A stretch of DNA of 53,015 bases, from positions 1-53,015 of the forward strand of contig JAILHK010000002.1 of the NCBI GenBank assembly GCA_024695815.1, read 5' to 3'. Of the stretch, positions 9,601 to 18,103 are shown piece by piece. The position numbers and the translations under genes are program-made. This DNA is from Prevotella sp. GTDB lineage: Bacteria; Bacteroidota; Bacteroidia; Bacteroidales; Bacteroidaceae. Below the pieces are notes generated by a model that saw only the letters and a program-made list of their open reading frames with translations, did no database searches and was not told the DNA's origin. The stretch's first letter is position 1. Each line of letters starts with the position of its first letter.

Positions 9601-11848
9601 CAACAATAAGCATTTTGTGTATGCTAACTATGGATGGGACGACGACGAGATCGACCAGTTTGAAATGTCGCCCGACTCAGGCTATGTTCAGAAGTGTGGT
9701 ACGAAAGACGCCTTCCTCGATTTGGTCAGCCTCTCTGAGTCGGCAGCCAATCCCGAGACCTATGCTGAGATTTGCAACCAGCTCGACATCGATGCCTATG
9801 CCAACTATATGGCGTTGCAGCTCTATCTGGCCAACTGGGACTGGCCTCAGAACAATGTCAAGGGCTTCCGCCATCAGGACAATGGAAAGTTCCGCTTCGT
9901 AGCCTTCGACCTCGATGGCGTGTTCAGCTCTAACGATCCCTTCAATGGCTTCATGGGTAAGGAGTACTACACCTTCGACCAGCTCTATCCTGTTGAGTTG
10001 GGACGTATCTCTGATCAGATACGCTTTGTCACGCTTTTCCGAAATATGCTTGCCAACAGCGACTTCCGCCGCCGTTTCACCGATGTCTATTGCATGATGG
10101 GCGGTAGCGTGTTCGAGGCTCAGCGCTCTATAGCCATCATCAATAGCATCATCGACATCACCAACCCGGCATTGGCGCTGGAGGGACGCTCTGCCAACAG
10201 TACTGCCAATCAGCTGAAAGACAGACTCGGCAATCGTCTGCTGGCGTCCATCCGCGACTTGTGCAATTATCAGCCCATGCAGTTAGACTATGACAATCGT
10301 CAGTATGTAACGCTCAGTACCGATGTTGCCAATGCCCAGTTGCTGATAGATGGCCTACAGGTACCCACCAACCGTTTCTCGGGTTACCTCTTTGCTCCAG
10401 CCACCCTTCGTGCAGTGGCTCCCAGTGGTTATGTGTTCCAAGGTTGGAAACAGCCGTCGCAGAAGAGCGAGACGATGCTCTTTGACAACGGCACCACCTG
10501 GTCTTACTATGACCAAGGCTCGTTAGACAATGCCGACTGGACCTCGCCCACCTATCAGACCACAGAATGGAATACGGGCCGTGCACCTCTGGGCTACGAC
10601 AATCCCAATGTCTCTACATCTACCCGTCTGGACTACGGCGACAATGCAAACGATAAGCGCCCCACATACTACTTCCGCAAGAATGTGATGCTGTCCGCAG
10701 CACCTGCTGCCGATGCCGAGTTCCGTCTCTACTGTACCGTCGACGATGGTGCAGTGGTCTATGTCAACGGTCATGAGGCTGGTCGTTATAACATGCCTTC
10801 TGGCAATGTGAACTACAACACGTTTGCCACAACCTATGCTAACGACAATCCCGACCGTGTGTTCTTCACGCTCGACGCCTCTCTGTTCCAGCGTGGCTCC
10901 AACGTCATTGCCGTGGAACTGCACAACAATCAGGCCAACTCGTCAGACATCCTTTGGGATGCCTCGCTCGGTATGCTGAGCGAAAACAACAGCTCCCCTG
11001 TTTACTATTCTACGAAGGAAGAAATCACCCTGCCCGAGGGCGAGGTAGAACTGGTGGCAAGTTTCCGCCCGATGAACACCATCGAACGAATGGGCTATCG
11101 CGTTAATCCTGTTTGCATCAACGAGGTGAGTGGTTCCAACAGCATCTATATCAACGAATATGCCAAGAAGAACGACTGGATGGAACTTTACAACACTACC
11201 GATGCCGACATCGATGTGGAGGGTATGTTCCTCACCGACGATATCGACCAGCCCATGAAGTATCAGATTTCGAAGAGCGGTACCAAGGTCAACACCATCA
11301 TTCCGGCCCACGGTCATCTGCTCATCTGGTGCGACAAGCTCGCCACCACCGACCAGGCCCTTCATGCTTCGTTCAAGATCAGTGGCGAGGGTGGTTATCT
11401 GATACTCTCAGACCGTGGCCGCACCTGGACCGACAAGTTCGTCTATAGTGCTCACGACGGCAACACCACGGTGGGTCGCTATCCCGACGGAACTTCGGCT
11501 ATCTACCAGATGAATGTGCCCACCATTGAGAAGGCCAATATGCTCACCAGTTATCTGGTAAAAGAACCGCAGCACGACATCATCTCGGGCGTTCAGCCAG
11601 CTTTGGTTGCTTCGGCCAATGGCTTCCGCATCCGCTATGGAGCACAGACCTTGTTTGTGAAGAGCGATGAGGCTGACAACGCCGTTGTGGATATCTTCAC
11701 CACCGATGGCCGACTGATAGAGCGCACAGCCGTCAACGTCGTTGGTGGTACCGCTCGCATCAATGTCTCTCATCTGCCTTCTGGCTTCTATGTGGCACGT
11801 GCTACCAACAGTCAGAACGCTCGTGTCAGCTGTAAGTTTATGAAGTAA
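6653..11848 (+). CDS. Giant modular CotH-family protein with T9SS sorting domain
   Basis: A 1731-residue secreted protein with a signal peptide (residues 1-21). Rough order: module A (22-201, KWTDVTSIFL...), bacterial Ig-like BIG2 (207-289), module B (296-489), a second copy of A (QWVDITSSYL...), BIG2 (492-575), lamin-tail domain (about 585-690), chitobiase-type beta domain (749-813, LRYTTDGSLPT), CotH kinase-like domain (about 820-1200), jelly-roll-like domain (about 1285-1445), second lamin-tail domain (about 1488-1610) and a T9SS type A sorting domain (about 1669-1731, VVDIFTTDGRLIER ... LPSGFYVARATN). CotH features include CGGWSRAW, FKLKGNKEMGG, NGQYMGMLNVRE and FVAFDLDGVFSSND. Spore CotH phosphorylates coat proteins; what it does in secreted Bacteroidetes proteins is unclear. 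It has its own promoter and follows the porU-porV operon. Confidence 0.85.
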   Translation: MKRKSISILGLFLCLAVTIQAQKWTDVTSIFLKSPSFDNNSSEGWVVSHNAQSFNVRLESAEFFNGTFDLNQTPTLPQGHYRLSVQAYFRMSSNQTTWDARQNSNEAITAELYAGNNATTLKSVFDYSFDSYRNYCWSPDGSTYFPNGMESANEAFNNGGYVNQLEFDANGQTQLGLRNFIRDYSDNWCMFDNFKLEYQGEFNQVMVNQIEVSVPKTTLQVGETIDISARALPTNATNPELTWSVDNPFIVTVGPGGHLIARGEGTAHVTVRTIDGSDLARTLTFKVNKATVTPDGRQWVDITSSYLTNPDFTSSEPFEGWDVSRNNGTNTVRAGSMEFWDAYMFTAQQQISGLPKGTYRLSVQGFHRGYDLNPTFTAYTNSQQDRFACLFAGNERVLMPSYYDLRYQTNDNNGWQHYYMMTDDMAFQNYAFPNTMETTSVVYDEDNYKTSLEFTLNDASNDVNIGVTLDDQVYRSGNWCIFSHFRLEFCGDMVKVNNIQLSTPNTELVVNETAQISATVLPANAMIRQLKWSSNNEQVAVVSQQGVVRAIAPGTAVITAQATDGSGVSRSVTITVKNSGDVTGSVVINEVMAANVDQFVSPAFNFDGWVELYNTSGKTLDLTGLYFSDDANNLKKWRMPATVGTIPARGYKVVWFDSNNIAPQNAPFKLDVDGGTIYLSDATGKLIASQTYPQALERVSYARTTDGGSTWGQTSMPTPEASNATSRFATEQLAAPAVDQDSRLFDGPFTATVTIPAGTTLRYTTDGSLPTLDNGSTSTNGTFRISETTNLRLRLFANDKLASPVTTRSYIYRIRDFMLPVVSVVADDRFIYSNEMGVFAKGPNGRPGNGQSEKCNWNMDWERPVNFSYLSAQGDMVFNQDVDLEMCGGWSRAWDPKAFKLKGNKEMGGNKNLLYPFFSAKPYNRNRTLQIRNGGNDNVCRLRDPALQMIASSAHLNLDYQEYQPVHEFVNGQYMGMLNVREPNNKHFVYANYGWDDDEIDQFEMSPDSGYVQKCGTKDAFLDLVSLSESAANPETYAEICNQLDIDAYANYMALQLYLANWDWPQNNVKGFRHQDNGKFRFVAFDLDGVFSSNDPFNGFMGKEYYTFDQLYPVELGRISDQIRFVTLFRNMLANSDFRRRFTDVYCMMGGSVFEAQRSIAIINSIIDITNPALALEGRSANSTANQLKDRLGNRLLASIRDLCNYQPMQLDYDNRQYVTLSTDVANAQLLIDGLQVPTNRFSGYLFAPATLRAVAPSGYVFQGWKQPSQKSETMLFDNGTTWSYYDQGSLDNADWTSPTYQTTEWNTGRAPLGYDNPNVSTSTRLDYGDNANDKRPTYYFRKNVMLSAAPAADAEFRLYCTVDDGAVVYVNGHEAGRYNMPSGNVNYNTFATTYANDNPDRVFFTLDASLFQRGSNVIAVELHNNQANSSDILWDASLGMLSENNSSPVYYSTKEEITLPEGEVELVASFRPMNTIERMGYRVNPVCINEVSGSNSIYINEYAKKNDWMELYNTTDADIDVEGMFLTDDIDQPMKYQISKSGTKVNTIIPAHGHLLIWCDKLATTDQALHASFKISGEGGYLILSDRGRTWTDKFVYSAHDGNTTVGRYPDGTSAIYQMNVPTIEKANMLTSYLVKEPQHDIISGVQPALVASANGFRIRYGAQTLFVKSDEADNAVVDIFTTDGRLIERTAVNVVGGTARINVSHLPSGFYVARATNSQNARVSCKFMK

Positions 11849-11869
11849 GAGTAATCTCATTGATAAGAT

Positions 11870-11910
11870 ATGGCGGCACTATTCGCACGGAATAGTGCCG
11901 CCATTCTTTT
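11870..11910 (+). terminator. Hairpin terminator after the CotH gene
   Basis: A perfect 15-bp stem, ATGGCGGCACTATTC (11870-11884) with GAATAGTGCCGCCAT (11890-11904), has a 5-nt loop and is followed by TCTTTT. A close relative stands at 51570-51598, also next to a palindrome array. Confidence 0.75.
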
Positions 11911-11938
11911 GCTTTGGCACCGCTATTGTGGCACTTTC

Positions 11939-12186
11939 GCATTGCAATAGTTTAGGTTTTGGTTCCCATCTAGCCCCTAGACGAGGTCATTCTAGCCCCT
12001 GGACGTGGTCATTTGCCCCTGGACGTGGTCAATCTAGCTCCTAGAAATGATGCATCCAGGGGCTAGAAATGACCTTTCTAGGGGCTAAACGTAAAACAGT
12101 TGTTTTGGTTTTAGACTTTAAAACAGCCATTTCTAGATTGTAGAACTGCTGCTTTTAATCTATAAAACTGCTGCTTTAAGTCAAAT
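11939..12186 (+). repeat. 22-bp-period palindrome array, locus 1 (intergenic)
   Basis: Most of this 459-bp gap between genes is an array of 15-nt near-palindromes, each followed by about 7 nt. Units start at 11968, 11990, 12012, 12032, 12054, 12076, 12109, 12131, 12153 and (degenerate) 12175. Steps are 22 bp except 20 after a 2-bp deletion and 33 where GTAAAACAGTTGTTTTGG follows the sixth unit. Examples are ATCTAGCCCCTAGAC, TTCTAGATTGTAGAA and TTTTAATCTATAAAA. The left flank TTGCAATAGTT...TTTTGGT begins 26 bp before unit 1. The same flank at the same distance, in opposite orientation, accompanies the locus 2 array (51643-51752). I see no protein-coding content here. Confidence 0.85.
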
Positions 12187-12223
12187 GACGAGATGCCTTT
12201 ATATATTAAATTGTATTAAATCG

Positions 12224-12254
12224 TTTGTCTGTTTAGGGAATAATGTTACCTTTG
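12224..12254 (+). promoter_or_regulatory. Promoter for the M16 peptidase gene
   Basis: TTTG (12224-12227) and TACCTTTG (12247-12254) are separated by 19 bp, a full match to the Bacteroidetes consensus. Transcription should begin near 12260, which excludes the upstream start at 12185 and supports 12308. Confidence 0.85.
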
Positions 12255-12307
12255 CGTCCCAAAAGACAGAAAAACTAAAATCATCTTATATAAACCCAAT
12301 AACTATC

Positions 12308-15145
12308 ATGAAATTTTTTTTAAGTATTGTTTTCACTTTAGTAAGTATTGTTGCATTTTCCCAAGAAGAGTGTACGTTGTTTGCACATCAGGATAAGATT
12401 GACCAGCAGGTGATACCAGCAGACTCCACTGTGCGCAAGGGCGTGTTGGCAAATGGTATGACCTATTATGTGTGTCGGTGTGATAATCCTGAAAAACGTG
12501 TCTATTTCGAATTGCTTGTCAGGGGCGGTTCGATGGTGGAGCAGGACAACGAGCTTGGTATTGCGCACTTCGTAGAGCACATGGCATTTAAGGGAACGAA
12601 ACATTTCCCCAACAATCGTGTGATTGATTTTATGCGACACAATGGCATTGTGTTCGGACATCACAGTAATGCCTTTACGGAATACAACACGGTGCGCTAT
12701 TTGCTTCACTATATTCCTTCGGACAACGCTCTGTTGGTGGATTCATGTCTGCTGTTGTTGCGCGATTGGTCTAGTGATATCGTGATGGCAGATGAAGACG
12801 TTGAGAGCGAGCGTAACGTCATTGTCGAGGAATGGAGAATGCGCGAAGCAGCGCCTTCTGAAGAACTGGCTTTAAATGAAATGCTGAACCACTCTGCCTA
12901 TACGAAACGTAGTCCCATTGGCGATATGAATATTATCAAGAACTGTTCGCCACAACAGCTGCGTGACTTCTATCACCGTTGGTACGAACCACAGAACCAA
13001 ACCGTCATCATTGTGGGCGATCTCAATCCAGACGTGATGGTGGAGAAACTGAAGGCGCGCTTTGGTGACAGGGTGCGTGGCAAGCACGTCGTTGCACCAG
13101 CTCCCAAGATTCCCGATGCTGATGGCTTGCGCTTACGTTGCTATCAGAGTAAAGTGCAAAACGCTTTTGATGTGACGTTTCTGATGAAGGTTCCTGATCA
13201 AAAAGCCGAATCACGTCATTCAATAGGCGGTCTGCGCACAGACTTCATGCGTGATAAGATTACGGAAATAATGCAATCCAAAATGATGGACTTGCAACAA
13301 GAACTTACCGGTTCGCCAGGTCTTGCTTTTGACAAATCTCTTAAGTTCGAGCTGGTTGGCGGGGGAGAGGAGTTTCTCTCTTTCAAACTCTCGAGTGCTC
13401 CTGACCAGTGGCAGTCAACGTTGGAAACACTTATGAAGCAGGTGGAATTGATTCGCCGCAAGGGATTCACTCATCAAGAATGGAAGGAGACTTACACTGT
13501 CAGTATGCCTGAATTCAATGCTGACACGACAGCCCTCATACTGGTTGACACAACCTTTGTGGAACGCACACCTAAACAACGCACAAACGTAGATTTGATG
13601 AAAGCTTGTACAAACGACTTCCTAAAAGGAAAGACAATTAAGCAGCCAATGGCAAGTGAAGTGGCGCATAGTTACATTGTATCCACGATGACACAAGAGC
13701 AGATGCACCAAGAATTCCTCAAGCTGACCGACGACCGAAACCTGCTCATCACGATGATGTTTCCCGAAAAGGCGAATGTGCCTACGGAGGAAGAGGCTTT
13801 AGCGGTGGTTAAGCGCGTAAAGCAAATGTGCGACGACGAACTTTTGAGCGTTGAAAAGCTAATGAAGAGTGAACAAGATGATAGAGATATTGATAGCACG
13901 GATGTCGTCCTCGTTTCTCCATCGTTGAAAAAGTTTAAAGTGCTGAATGATAGTATCAGCGAAGCTTTTTTGCCGAATGGTGTCAAGGTTGTGCTATGGA
14001 AGGATAAGGGCAGTGTCTTAACGAAGTTCGTCTTTTATCGTCCGTCAGGTCTCTCTGTGTTAAATAACGAGGAGTATGGCTATCGCAGTTTGCTGGACAA
14101 ATGTATCGTAAAATATAAAAACGGCCCGATTCTTTCTTTCGATGATTATTCAGATAAGATCGAGGTGGAGATTTTCGAGCAAAGTGCTGTAGAGAATAGT
14201 CTAAAGGGATTTTACTTAAACCTGACCTGTACTGATGTGGACTCTGTTAAGTTTTACAAAAGCCTGAAATGGCTTAAGAACAAGACTGTTAATAGAGACA
14301 ACCCCTTGTTGCACGCAAGAGAGAGAATTGCAAATATGTCATTGGCGTCGCTTGACAGAGTTCATACTCCAACAGCCGAGCAGCTCTCAACTTTCTCATT
14401 AGATCGTTTCCGTCAGATTGTGAAAGCATATAAATCTAATTATAACGGCTCTGTGTTGTTGGTTCATGGCGACTATGATTTGGACAGCATCATGCCTTCT
14501 ATCATGAAATATATCGCCAATCTTCCATCGAAGTCAAAGCCTGTCAAACGAGTGGTGTGGCCTTCAGACCACTTCAAGAGCCATCATTCAACACTGGTGG
14601 AGAAAGTGGATATGGATAAGCCTTATTGCGAAACCTTCATCACGTATGCTTGGGAGAAAGGATACAAAAAAACACCGCTGGCAGATGCTCATAACAAGGT
14701 GCTGGAGAGTGTTCTTAATAAGCTACTTTTCAACGTGTTGCGTAATCAGCACAGTGACGTTTATAGTCCTTCTTGTTTGATGATTGACAAAACCGAACCT
14801 TTCCCCTGTTTGACATGTCTTGTCGTCTATACATGTGCCCCCAGTCAGCGTGAGCGCATAGCTCAAGACGTGATAGACATTGTTCAGAATATGGCTGACG
14901 GCGATTTGATTACGCAAGAACTCTTCGATGGTTCGTTGAAGGAAATTGAGACGAGTAATAATCAGCTATTAGATTATAAGCAAGATCCGCTTGATGCTTA
15001 TCTGGAACGCGAGTTTGGCGGTAAGTCCGTGAAAATAGGCGATCTGACTTACATCAGACAGGTTACGCCCGCCTCGCTAAAAGCACACCTGAAAAAAATG
15101 CTTAAGAAAGGCCGCTGTCATATCGGCTACATTACTACGGAATAA
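12308..15145 (+). CDS. Secreted M16 family zinc metallopeptidase (insulinase-like)
   Basis: A 945-residue two-half M16 peptidase of the pitrilysin/PqqL type, probably periplasmic or surface-exposed, degrading peptides in a closed chamber. The inverted zinc motif HxxEH is intact at H87-FVE-H91 (IAHFVEHMAFKGT), and E168 (VESERNVIVEEW), 77 residues on from H91, is the likely third ligand. The second half has the expected inactive copy. A signal peptide (MKFFLSIVFTLVSIVAFSQ) begins at the 12308 ATG. The 12185 ATG would put 41 unrelated residues, and the promoter itself, inside the coding region, so it is rejected. It stands alone, with its own promoter and a shared hairpin at 15170-15206. Confidence 0.92.
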   Translation: MKFFLSIVFTLVSIVAFSQEECTLFAHQDKIDQQVIPADSTVRKGVLANGMTYYVCRCDNPEKRVYFELLVRGGSMVEQDNELGIAHFVEHMAFKGTKHFPNNRVIDFMRHNGIVFGHHSNAFTEYNTVRYLLHYIPSDNALLVDSCLLLLRDWSSDIVMADEDVESERNVIVEEWRMREAAPSEELALNEMLNHSAYTKRSPIGDMNIIKNCSPQQLRDFYHRWYEPQNQTVIIVGDLNPDVMVEKLKARFGDRVRGKHVVAPAPKIPDADGLRLRCYQSKVQNAFDVTFLMKVPDQKAESRHSIGGLRTDFMRDKITEIMQSKMMDLQQELTGSPGLAFDKSLKFELVGGGEEFLSFKLSSAPDQWQSTLETLMKQVELIRRKGFTHQEWKETYTVSMPEFNADTTALILVDTTFVERTPKQRTNVDLMKACTNDFLKGKTIKQPMASEVAHSYIVSTMTQEQMHQEFLKLTDDRNLLITMMFPEKANVPTEEEALAVVKRVKQMCDDELLSVEKLMKSEQDDRDIDSTDVVLVSPSLKKFKVLNDSISEAFLPNGVKVVLWKDKGSVLTKFVFYRPSGLSVLNNEEYGYRSLLDKCIVKYKNGPILSFDDYSDKIEVEIFEQSAVENSLKGFYLNLTCTDVDSVKFYKSLKWLKNKTVNRDNPLLHARERIANMSLASLDRVHTPTAEQLSTFSLDRFRQIVKAYKSNYNGSVLLVHGDYDLDSIMPSIMKYIANLPSKSKPVKRVVWPSDHFKSHHSTLVEKVDMDKPYCETFITYAWEKGYKKTPLADAHNKVLESVLNKLLFNVLRNQHSDVYSPSCLMIDKTEPFPCLTCLVVYTCAPSQRERIAQDVIDIVQNMADGDLITQELFDGSLKEIETSNNQLLDYKQDPLDAYLEREFGGKSVKIGDLTYIRQVTPASLKAHLKKMLKKGRCHIGYITTE

Positions 15146-15169
15146 GTTTTCGTAATGCTTTCAAAGATA

Positions 15170-15206
15170 AAAGTCACCGCTACTCACACAGAATAGCGGT
15201 GACTTT
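15170..15206. terminator. Bidirectional terminator between convergent genes
   Basis: AAAGTCACCGCTA (15170-15182) pairs perfectly with TAGCGGTGACTTT (15194-15206) across an 11-nt loop. It lies between the plus-strand peptidase and the minus-strand pectate lyase and can serve both. Confidence 0.75.
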
Positions 15207-15247
15207 GTATTTGAAGACTGTTGGCATGTGTAAACGCCGGTCTCGTT

Positions 15248-17683
15248 TCACTTGCTGAAACACTTGCGGTAGGTGGGCGTGCCGTCAGGACCGGCGATGC
15301 TTTCGATGTAGATGCCATGAGCAGGACGAGCATGAAGAGCAGCACCATGCAGGTTGTAGAATCGAGGGGCACCTATGGTCTGCTGCATAGGCGCGATGCC
15401 TGCCGTGGGATCGAAAGCAGTGGGCACTATTACCCAGCGCAGACGGGTGCGGTCGGCATGACCATTAAAGAAGTCCAGCGGACCACCTGTGCCATTGGCA
15501 TCGGCTGTTCCCACGTTCAGACACTTGTTGGAAGTGCTGCTGACATCGATGAAGAAAGCCAGCTTGTCGTTGTCCGTCTTGGCATAGTAGGGACGCACGG
15601 AAAGGGGCATGTCGGTGAGGAAACTAGACACCTGAAGGTATTTATGGCAGTCGGCATTCTTGATATACACGTAGCCACTGCCTGCATCGGCAATGGTCCA
15701 GACCGAGGCCGACTGCTGAGCCACAGCATCCGGCTGGCCTGCGTTGATGGATGCGTCAGACAGGCCGATGCGATAGACCAGCGAGTCGCGCAGGCCGTTT
15801 TTGGTCTTTATGCTTGAAAGATAGCGACGCTTGATGCTCTTGTCGGCATCGGTGGCATTGGCATTGGGTGCCGTGCCATAGCTATAGATGACGTAGTAGG
15901 CATTCTTGTCGATGTTGGTGAATGTCATGATGCGCGCTGAAGCACAGTCGCTGACAGCCTTTGCGAGGGCAGCAGTAGTTTGTTCTACCTGCTCTTTGGT
16001 GGTCTGTTCGCTGAGCGAGGCAATAAATGCCCGTGCGCTAGTGATAGCTTCTTTTAGTGCTTGAAGCTTTTGCGATGGATAGCCCAGGGTGACGTCGGCT
16101 TCGGCATTATCTGCTAGTGCCAGCGCCTCTGCCAGTGCCTTGTCGAGGTCCAGGTATTCCTCGTTCACGGTCACCACGCTGGAGTATTGCGACTCGGCCT
16201 CCTGTCCAAAAACCTTCAGACGGAAGTAGTACACCTTGCGGGGTGTCAGACCACCGATGGTGGTTGTGGTAGCATCTTTGCTTAGTCGCTGAATCTCACG
16301 AAACGTCTTCCTGTCTTCAGACTGTTCGACGATGATACCCTCTGTCTCCTCGTTGTCGTCGCCATTCTTCCAACTGAGTTCTGCCGTCGTGGCGTCGGTC
16401 AGTCTGGCGGTGACAAAGGTGGGCTGGGCGAGGTAGGTGGTCTGCGTGGCAAGGCTGTTGATGTAGTTCTCGATGTTGGTGTAGCCATTACCAGCATTCA
16501 AACCGTTGGCATCGTCTTTCTGTGGGTTCAATCCCTGTTCCAATTCCCAACTGTCGGGCATGCCGTCGCGGTCGGTGTCGGTGGGTGCGGTGCCGTTGGC
16601 CACTGTGCCGATACCGCCCACACCGTCTTCGTTGGCAATGAAGGCGCCTTTCTTACCCAGCGACGTCAGTTGTTCCAGGATACGCTTGTCGTGCACATCC
16701 CTTACCCGCGAGGCACCCACGTGGTTCACAATATGCTGGTAGGCCTGCTCGGCCGTCTCCAGGTTCATTGGTCCGTTGCAGCTGAGCGAGGGTTTCTGCA
16801 TGACGGTGGCGCCATTATGGTCGGTGATGAGTGTGCCATTGAGCACACCATCGCAGTTGCCGTCGTAGTAGTTGCCCGTGCTATACAAGTGGTCGGTCTC
16901 GGTCCACTGGTCGAAGTACTTGTACGACCCCTCAGGTCCCGCAATGAAGTAGTTGTTCATCACGTCTTGATAGTTGTCGGCAGACGAGTGTCCGCCCACG
17001 ATGCCCATGCCGTAGTTGTAAACCACATTATTATAATATTGCAGATAGCATTTCATCTTGGGGTTGCGACTCTTGTTGTTGGCCCACAGACAGTGATGCA
17101 CCGTCCAGTTGCGTGTGCCGTCGGTGATAGAGCCAAAGCGTTGAGGCTCGATGCCCTCAGCATTGATGCAATACTGCCAGGTGATGTTGTTGGCATTGGC
17201 AATGTGTACATTGTCCCACGGTCCCCACGAGATGCTGCAGTGGTCCAGTATCAAGTTGTCGCACTCGTCGAGTGTCAGCGTGCATTTCTTCTGGTTGATG
17301 GCTTTGCCGCCCCTCATGCGGATGTAGCGGATGATGACGTTCTTAGACTTCGAGGCAATAACGCGCCCGCCATAGATGGTGATGCCCTCGCCAGGTGCTG
17401 TCTGGCCGGCAATAGTGATGTTGCTGGCAATGGTAATGCTCTTGTTGGTGATGTCGATGACACCGCTCACATCGAACACCACGATGCGGTTGGGCTGGCT
17501 GACGGCATCGGCCAGTGAGCCGCTGCCAGAGGCATTGAGGTTGGTGACGTGTACCACTTTGCCGCCGCGTCCGCCTGTGGCATAGGCAGCAAAGCCTTCT
17601 GCACCCGGAAACGCCAGTTGTTGCGCCATTGCGCCAGTGATACATAACAGTAATGTAGCTAGTAATGATAGTTTTGATTTCAT
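15248..17683 (-). CDS. Secreted pectate lyase (PL1-like) with Fn3 and trefoil-like modules
   Basis: An 811-residue secreted protein. A signal peptide (MKSKLSLLATLLLCITGAMAQ) is followed by a right-handed parallel beta-helix of the PL1 pectate lyase type: FPGAEGFAAYATGGRGG, GTLK-like ladders (NVIIRYIRMRGGKA), DECDNLILDHCSISWG, VHHCLWANNKSRNPK. It would cleave polygalacturonate by beta-elimination. Then come FPDTDRDGMPDSWE-type spacing (TDRDGMPDSWELEQGLNP), an Fn3 domain (about 415-505), an alanine-rich helical stretch (about 510-580), a beta-trefoil-like segment, and a short tail (FYNLHGAALHARPAHGIYIE). The tail resembles those on the amylases in this window. A promoter is at 17706-17736. PL1 assignment is strong; the later modules are less certain. 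Confidence 0.87.
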   Translation of the reverse strand: MKSKLSLLATLLLCITGAMAQQLAFPGAEGFAAYATGGRGGKVVHVTNLNASGSGSLADAVSQPNRIVVFDVSGVIDITNKSITIASNITIAGQTAPGEGITIYGGRVIASKSKNVIIRYIRMRGGKAINQKKCTLTLDECDNLILDHCSISWGPWDNVHIANANNITWQYCINAEGIEPQRFGSITDGTRNWTVHHCLWANNKSRNPKMKCYLQYYNNVVYNYGMGIVGGHSSADNYQDVMNNYFIAGPEGSYKYFDQWTETDHLYSTGNYYDGNCDGVLNGTLITDHNGATVMQKPSLSCNGPMNLETAEQAYQHIVNHVGASRVRDVHDKRILEQLTSLGKKGAFIANEDGVGGIGTVANGTAPTDTDRDGMPDSWELEQGLNPQKDDANGLNAGNGYTNIENYINSLATQTTYLAQPTFVTARLTDATTAELSWKNGDDNEETEGIIVEQSEDRKTFREIQRLSKDATTTTIGGLTPRKVYYFRLKVFGQEAESQYSSVVTVNEEYLDLDKALAEALALADNAEADVTLGYPSQKLQALKEAITSARAFIASLSEQTTKEQVEQTTAALAKAVSDCASARIMTFTNIDKNAYYVIYSYGTAPNANATDADKSIKRRYLSSIKTKNGLRDSLVYRIGLSDASINAGQPDAVAQQSASVWTIADAGSGYVYIKNADCHKYLQVSSFLTDMPLSVRPYYAKTDNDKLAFFIDVSSTSNKCLNVGTADANGTGGPLDFFNGHADRTRLRWVIVPTAFDPTAGIAPMQQTIGAPRFYNLHGAALHARPAHGIYIESIAGPDGTPTYRKCFSK

Positions 17684-17705
17684 AATAGTTGATTAGTTTG
17701 CAATG

Positions 17706-17736
17706 CAAAGTTATATAAAACCCGTTTAATGGCAAA
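17706..17736 (-). promoter_or_regulatory. Promoter for the pectate lyase gene
   Basis: On the minus strand, TTTG (17733-17736) and TAACTTTG (17706-17713) are 19 bp apart. The start codon is 22 bp downstream of the -7 box. Confidence 0.85.
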
Positions 17737-17857
17737 GCAAAATGCAGAATAAATTGGCAAAAATGATGAAGTATGACAGCATACCTACTGCCCTCACACC
17801 TCACAACTTTCCTCGCACTTGATAATATTTAAGTTGGAAATAGCATGGAATAGGGAT

Positions 17858-18098
17858 AAAAAAAAGTCCGCTGCAACTCTCTCGAGCAACAGCGGAACAA
17901 GCCTATGTTTAACTAAAAATCCTTTTTCTCTAAAAGAAATTTTCAATCCACAAAGGACTAAAAATTTGAAAGTTTAAAAGGGAGCTTCACAGCGACCTCC
18001 TGTTATCCTACAGTTGAAAACTTTCTCTTTTACCAATAACTAAAAACCTAAAACTATAAATATTACTACTAACCTAAAACAATCTATTAACCTTTTGA
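17858..18098 (-). ncRNA. Candidate small RNA or terminated leader
   Basis: On the minus strand a promoter (18104-18134) is followed about 230 nt later by a terminator: TCCGCTG paired with CAGCGGA (17867-17873 and 17890-17896), then eight U residues (plus-strand A-run 17858-17865). Nothing longer than 10 codons is encoded between them. It lies 175 bp upstream of the pectate lyase gene, which has its own promoter, so an independent small RNA is likelier than a leader. I do not recognise the family. This and the pectate lyase and glycosyltransferase promoters account for the 583-bp gap between genes. Confidence 0.5.
17958..17990 (-). CDS. Possible 10-codon peptide inside the candidate RNA
   Basis: GTG start, peptide MKLPFKLSNF, stop TAG. 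It is preceded at 5 nt by AGGAGG, a full Shine-Dalgarno sequence that is rare in this phylum. It could be a leader peptide or chance; no homologue is recognised. Confidence 0.25.
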   Translation of the reverse strand: MKLPFKLSNF

Positions 18099-18103
18099 TG
18101 ATG

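Noticed and set aside
12185..12307. Earlier ATG for the M16 peptidase
   Set aside because: A consensus promoter (12224-12254) lies inside this extension, and the signal peptide begins at 12308.
15221..15817. Plus-strand frames opposite the pectate lyase, including 16670-17518
   Set aside because: Low-complexity shadows (valine- and histidine-rich) of a well-supported minus-strand gene.
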